Below are positions 60,693 to 64,000 of a stretch of 64,000 bases of DNA, piece by piece. The DNA lies in NCBI GenBank assembly GCA_922989275.2, contig OV277866.1, positions 79,954,328-80,018,327 of the forward strand, given 5' to 3'. Made by a program: the position numbers and the translations under genes. The notes beneath the pieces were generated by a model, which worked only from the letters and a program-made list of their open reading frames with translations, did not search any database and was not told where the DNA came from. The stretch comes from Gari tellinella (Eukaryota; Mollusca; Bivalvia; Cardiida; Psammobiidae). Positions within the stretch are counted from its first letter, which is position 1; every line of letters starts with the position of its first letter.

Positions 60693-61546
60693 AAAGGGAT
60701 TTTTAAAGATTTGAGTCCATTAATAACGTAAGAGTTGTTGAGGTAAACCTTCTCTTATATCTCTGAAACTAGAATACCAGTAATTTGGTATACTATGCTG
60801 TAGATATAGGCTTTGCCTTTATCATCAGTAAGAGAAAATTAAGGGATGAGGTGATATCATTTTTGCCAAAAATTCTTTTGAATGTTGAATTGATGTCGCT
60901 TGCTACAAATTTTCAGTCTGCTGAAATTCTAAAATTGACTAATTCTTTTCAGTTTTACAAAAATACTAACCAAATAACAACAAACAGTTTGGATCCTGAT
61001 CAGGCCCCACATTCTGTGGGGCCTGATCTGGATCCAGACTGTTTGCAAGCAGCTATAATATTTTTTCCCAGCATTCAGTGGGCTCATCAGCTTCTTGTGT
61101 ACAAAGTTGAGTGGCCGAAAACCGCAGTTAATTTGAAGGCCACTTTAAAAAGCCAATAATAAGGTAATAAGTTCGCGCGGAAGCTGTGGGCATTTTTTAT
61201 GGGATAGGTGTAGAGCTGAAAATAGGAAAGAAGATAGGGCTAAATATAGGAACAAAGAGAGAGTTTCTATATAGGGACCAAAACTTTATGGTGTTGAGTA
61301 TATATCTTGGCGTTATGAAGCACAAAGTCTAAAACTGGTTTGAAATGTGTCAGAATAATATGACTGATAGCAGGGTTACAGACAGGGCCCTTGAGATACA
61401 TGATTTAGGGGCTCAATGATGGACCTCTACATCATGGATCTCTACATCAACTTTGTATTAACCACCTTTGGACTAGATAAGACTTAATTTCTATGTATCT
61501 GTTAAGCAGCAACCTTTGAATTTGAACTCCTCCCCATACCTGGAGC
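60693..61546. other. Unique DNA with B-type hairpin
   Basis: The hairpin at 60979-61045 reads CAAACAGTTTGGATCCTGATC, AGGCCCCACATTCTGTGGGGCCT, GATCTGGATCCAGACTG. Its tip GCCCCACA/TGTGGGGC is unlike other copies but still pairs. The 124-codon frame at 60785 runs through the hairpin and is not supported as a gene. Confidence 0.5.
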
Positions 61547-61799
61547 TTAAAACCATTACCCCATAGCCTGTTTCTAGTATTTAAGCTAGTTAACCCCTTA
61601 AAGCAGGTTAAAAGTAAAGCAGAATGCGCCTTAAGGTGCATTCTGCTTTACTTTTAGCCTGCTTTAAGCTATTATCTGCTAGAATATTGAAAATATTTCT
61701 TAATATATATATTTATTACCGTATAAATTGGAACTATTTTCTTCCGTGGATGAATAAATTACAGGCGTGAAAAGGCGTATTTATGGAGTAATGGGTTAA
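61547..61799. repeat. Family A MITE, complete
   Basis: TTAAAACCATTACCCCATAGCC to GGAGTAATGGGTTAA. Hairpin about 61599-61669 (GGTTAAAAGTAAAGC with GCTTTACTTTTAGCC, a mirrored change). Confidence 0.82.
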
Positions 61800-62244
61800 G
61801 TTCCCAAGATTAGTTTTGGAGGAGTGAAATTGATGCAGGAAACTTTTTGCAGATGGTTTAGAACTGTTTATGAGAATTTGAATTGTTTATTATACAAAAC
61901 TTTACTGACTGTTTACAATGGGTCTTTTAACTCAAGATGTTTTAAAGGATTTTCATGTTTCAATTAAATGGGTAGCCCTTAGTCACTTGAGGAAAAAAAA
62001 CACTGAATGAAATATCTTGTGTTTATGCTGTAAACCTACATTAAGCAGCAACTATGAAAAAAGTGGCTCTATAAGCTGTATTGAAAGAAGACATAAAGGA
62101 GCTCTTAGCCTGATAACCCAGAAATATGCCTTTTTACTCATTGAATTTATTCATCCACTGAAGAAATTAGTTTCGATTTATATATTCATGAATACATTAT
62201 CATGAATTAATTCAGTACATAAGCAATGCAGAACGTGCAGAAGG
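61800..62244. other. Unique DNA and family A left arm
   Basis: TAACCCAGAAATATGCC with ATTCATCCACTGAAG at about 62107-62205 is an A left arm. The rest is unrecognised. Confidence 0.4.
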
Positions 62245-62436
62245 CAGGGAGCCAGATAAGAGGGAGTAAACTGAACAAACCCAACATTTTGTCATTCATT
62301 TCAGCACAAAACTCTATGGTGTAACTACTCATTAGAATCGTCTCTAAGAGACGATTCAAATTAGTAGTAACACTATAGGGTTTAATACAGTAATAAAGAT
62401 TTTAGTTTTTGAAATACTCCCTTTATCTGGAGCCCA
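62245..62436. repeat. Family D MITE
   Basis: CAGGGAGCCAGATAAGAGGG to CTTTATCTGGAGCCCA. The hairpin about 62328-62369 has a tip with mirrored change (GTCTCTAAGAGAC). Confidence 0.78.
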
Positions 62437-62448
62437 ATCAGTAGAAAT

Positions 62449-62645
62449 ACAGTAAAAACTTGATTCTACGAACTCGCGCTAGTTCGAACATACACATATT
62501 TCAAAGTTAAAACGTGGCTAAGCCACGTTTTAACTTTGAAATATATGTATGTTCAACTTAAACCAGATCGACTTATCAACATTCAACTTACGAAATATTG
62601 GTAAGATCGATTTAAGCGAGTTCATAGTATCGAGTGTCGACTGTA
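62449..62645. repeat. Family P MITE with long hairpin
   Basis: TACAGTAAAAACTTGATTC ... GAACTCGC at the left; GCGAGTTCATAGTATCGAG ... GACTGTA at the right. The hairpin at 62482-62553 (GTTCGAACATACACATATTTC, AAAGTTAAAACGTGGC, TAAGCC, complement) is nearly perfect and unrelated to the A and B hairpins. Confidence 0.75.
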
Positions 62646-63025
62646 GTTGTTTTAGCACAAACACAATTATTGGGCAAGTCAACATCTTTGCCCACTGCTA
62701 TTATATCTAGAGCTCTGTAGATCATATTCCCGGAGGTACACATGAACATATCAATATCTATTGAAAAGCTGGTAAAAATTATAAGTCTAAAACACTTAAA
62801 CTTCAAAATGACACCAAATTTTCAAATATTTAATAATCTAAAACCTCAATGTCTGTGACTTTGTTCAATTTGAAATGATTGAAGCCGACAACCAGACATG
62901 GCTAAGATTCAGAAAGGTAATTTTAGAAATGGAGTTTCATATCTTGAAACCTTCTACATGCTGCTTACAAATATGCAATACCTTTGTAACTCGGCTTCTC
63001 ATCTTGATCCAAACTGTTTGACAAT
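62646..63025. other. Unique DNA
   Basis: Ends with half a B hairpin (CTCGGCTTCTCATCTTGATC, CAAACTGTTTGAC) at about 62990-63022. Confidence 0.35.
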
Positions 63026-63264
63026 TTAACCATTTTCCCCATTATAATAGTAAGACTTAGAACTGCCTTTTAGCACATTCAGTTTATTCCTTCACTGAAG
63101 AAATAAGCTCCAATTTATACTGTCATGAACATTTAGCTCCAATTTATACTATCATTTATACTATCATGAACATTTACTATTAGAAATATTTTCTTTACCA
63201 TAGCTGATGGTAGCTTAAAACAGGCTGATAGTAAAGCAATACTGTCAGCGTCAACCTGCTTTAA
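63026..63264. repeat. Family A MITE, left part with arm duplication
   Basis: TTTAACCATTTTCCCC at the left. The arm piece AGCTCCAATTTATACTRTCATG is repeated (63109 and 63135). A reduced hairpin (AACAGGCTGATAGTAAAGC ... GTCAACCTGCTTTAA) lies at 63217-63264. Confidence 0.68.
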
Positions 63265-63440
63265 AACCCTTTCCCAGGGCCTTTTAGCACGCGCTGAAGA
63301 AAATAGCTCCAATTTATACTATTATGAACATTTAGCTCCAATTTATACTATCATGTCAGAAATTGACAGTATAGGGAGTAATAAAGCAGAAGTAGAAGTA
63401 CTATCAGAAATACTTTCTTTACCATATAGCTGATGATAGC

Positions 63441-63674
63441 TTAACTCTTTCCTCCCTAAAACTTTAAATGGACAATTCCAATTTCAATTTTAGTCCAGTC
63501 CATTTCTGACTTCAAAGGGTTGTTTTTGTCAGTGTTTTTTGTATTATGACAAACAGTGAAGACCCAGAGCCCTCTGATCTGGGTTTTCACTGTTTGCATA
63601 GGACAGGTGCACTATTCTCATGTACACTGTTTGAAAAGGACGCCTATTGGCGGGACTAGGGTTCAAAGGGTTAA
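63441..63674. repeat. Family C MITE nested at TTAA
   Basis: TTAACTCTTTCCTCCCTAA to GACTAGGGTTCAAAGGGTTAA. The left hairpin arm is shortened (GAAGACCCAGAGCCCTCTG). The empty site is present at 63213-63225 in the sister copy (GTAGCTTAAAACAGG). Confidence 0.85.
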
Positions 63675-63716
63675 AACAGGCTGATAGAAAAGCAATACTG
63701 TCACTGTCAACCTGCT

Positions 63717-63968
63717 TTAAAACCCTTTCCAAATAGAAGGGCCTTTTAGCACATTCAGTTTATTCCTGCACTGAAGAAAACAGTTCTAATTTATACATTC
63801 ATAAAAATGTATTATAAGGAATATTTTCTTTATTCTAGCTGAAGGTAGCTTAAAGCAGGCTGAAAGTAAAGCAGAATGTGCCATAAGGCGCATTCTATTT
63901 TACTTTCAGTCTGCTTTAAGTGGTCCCCTGTCTTCAAAAATAAAAATGAGCTATGGGGTAATGGGTTA
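63717..63968. repeat. Family A MITE nested at a hairpin base
   Basis: TTAAAACCCTTTCCAAATAG to GGGGTAATGGGTTAA. Hairpin about 63849-63920, apex GTGCCATAAGGCGC. Flanked by CAACCTGC and GTGGTCACC, the two sides of a host hairpin base. Confidence 0.83.
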
Positions 63969-64000
63969 AGTGGTCACCTATCTTCAAAACTTTTGGATGC

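Larger units (their letters stand above)
63265..64000. repeat. Second related family A copy with two insertions
   Basis: AACCCTTTCCCAGGGCC follows directly on the TTAA of the first copy. The copy is cut by a C element at AGCTTAAAAC (63441-63674) and by an A element at CTGCTTTAAG (63717-63968). It resumes as TTAAGTGGTCACCTATCTTC and runs off the window. It may be nested in, or a tandem duplicate of, the preceding copy. Confidence 0.66.

Noticed and set aside
60785..61159. 124-codon plus-strand open frame
   Set aside because: Runs through a B-type hairpin (TNSLDPDQAPHSVGPDLDPDC) and has no domain signature.

Overview
This window is AT-rich, repeat-dense eukaryotic DNA, most likely from a bivalve mollusc. 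The main clues are a tRNA-derived SINE with a mollusc-style central domain and (AAAT)n tail, a complete DIRS1-like tyrosine-recombinase retrotransposon, and a very large load of short hairpin-bearing inverted-repeat elements. The assignment to bivalves is inference; no host gene is available to confirm it. I can defend no host protein-coding exon anywhere in the 64 kb. The only convincing coding regions are the three ORFs of the DIRS element, so the window reads as intergenic DNA or the inside of a long intron.

Layout. 1-3.7 kb: old hairpin MITEs and a poly-G tract. 3.69-9.18 kb: one hairpin MITE (family A) whose arm has grown into a 40-bp tandem array, which was then split by a 4.75-kb DIRS1-like element (gag-like ORF, RT-RNase H-methylase ORF, tyrosine recombinase ORF, 41-bp perfect inverted repeats, and an internal complementary region copying the circle junction exactly). 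12.36-12.79 kb: a 435-bp LTR miniature (TRIM) with two 164-bp LTRs and a tRNA-Leu primer site, inside a family D MITE. 24.96-25.68 kb: a 475-bp element with an 8-bp duplication inside a family G MITE. 30.5-31.4 kb: a 79-bp tandem array carrying a retroelement-tail-like insertion. 54.5-54.8 kb: the SINE. 57.95-59.00 kb: a 1,056-bp foldback element with an 8-bp target duplication. The rest is more than 100 copies or fragments of short MITEs.

MITE families (letters are labels of this annotation): A, TTAA-flanked, termini TTAACCCATTACCCCATA, about 250 bp; B, TTAACTCTTTGCATGCTGGG; C, TTAACCCTTTGAACCCTAG; D, CAGGGCTCCAGATAAG with about 6-bp duplications; E, TACAGTAAAACCTCTCTATT; F, TACAGTGCTCCCTCTCTA; G, TACAGTGGAGAATCTG; H and K, 8-bp duplications; L and N, further TTAA families; M, CAGGGCTGCCA; P, another TACAGT family. 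Almost all have a 45-75 bp near-perfect hairpin at the centre.

The most interesting pattern is that the central hairpins are modular. One type (GCAAACAG ... GATCAGA) sits inside B, C, F, G, L and N, and another (CTTAAAGCAGG ... AAAGCAGAA) inside A, E and M, although their terminal repeats are unrelated. Arm substitutions are mirrored on both arms. The hairpin also contains TTAA sites that serve as landing pads: several family A copies are inserted in the TTAA sites of other A copies, giving Russian-doll nests, and one C insertion can be compared with its empty relative a few hundred bases away. Coordinates of degenerate copies are approximate; all comparisons were made by eye.
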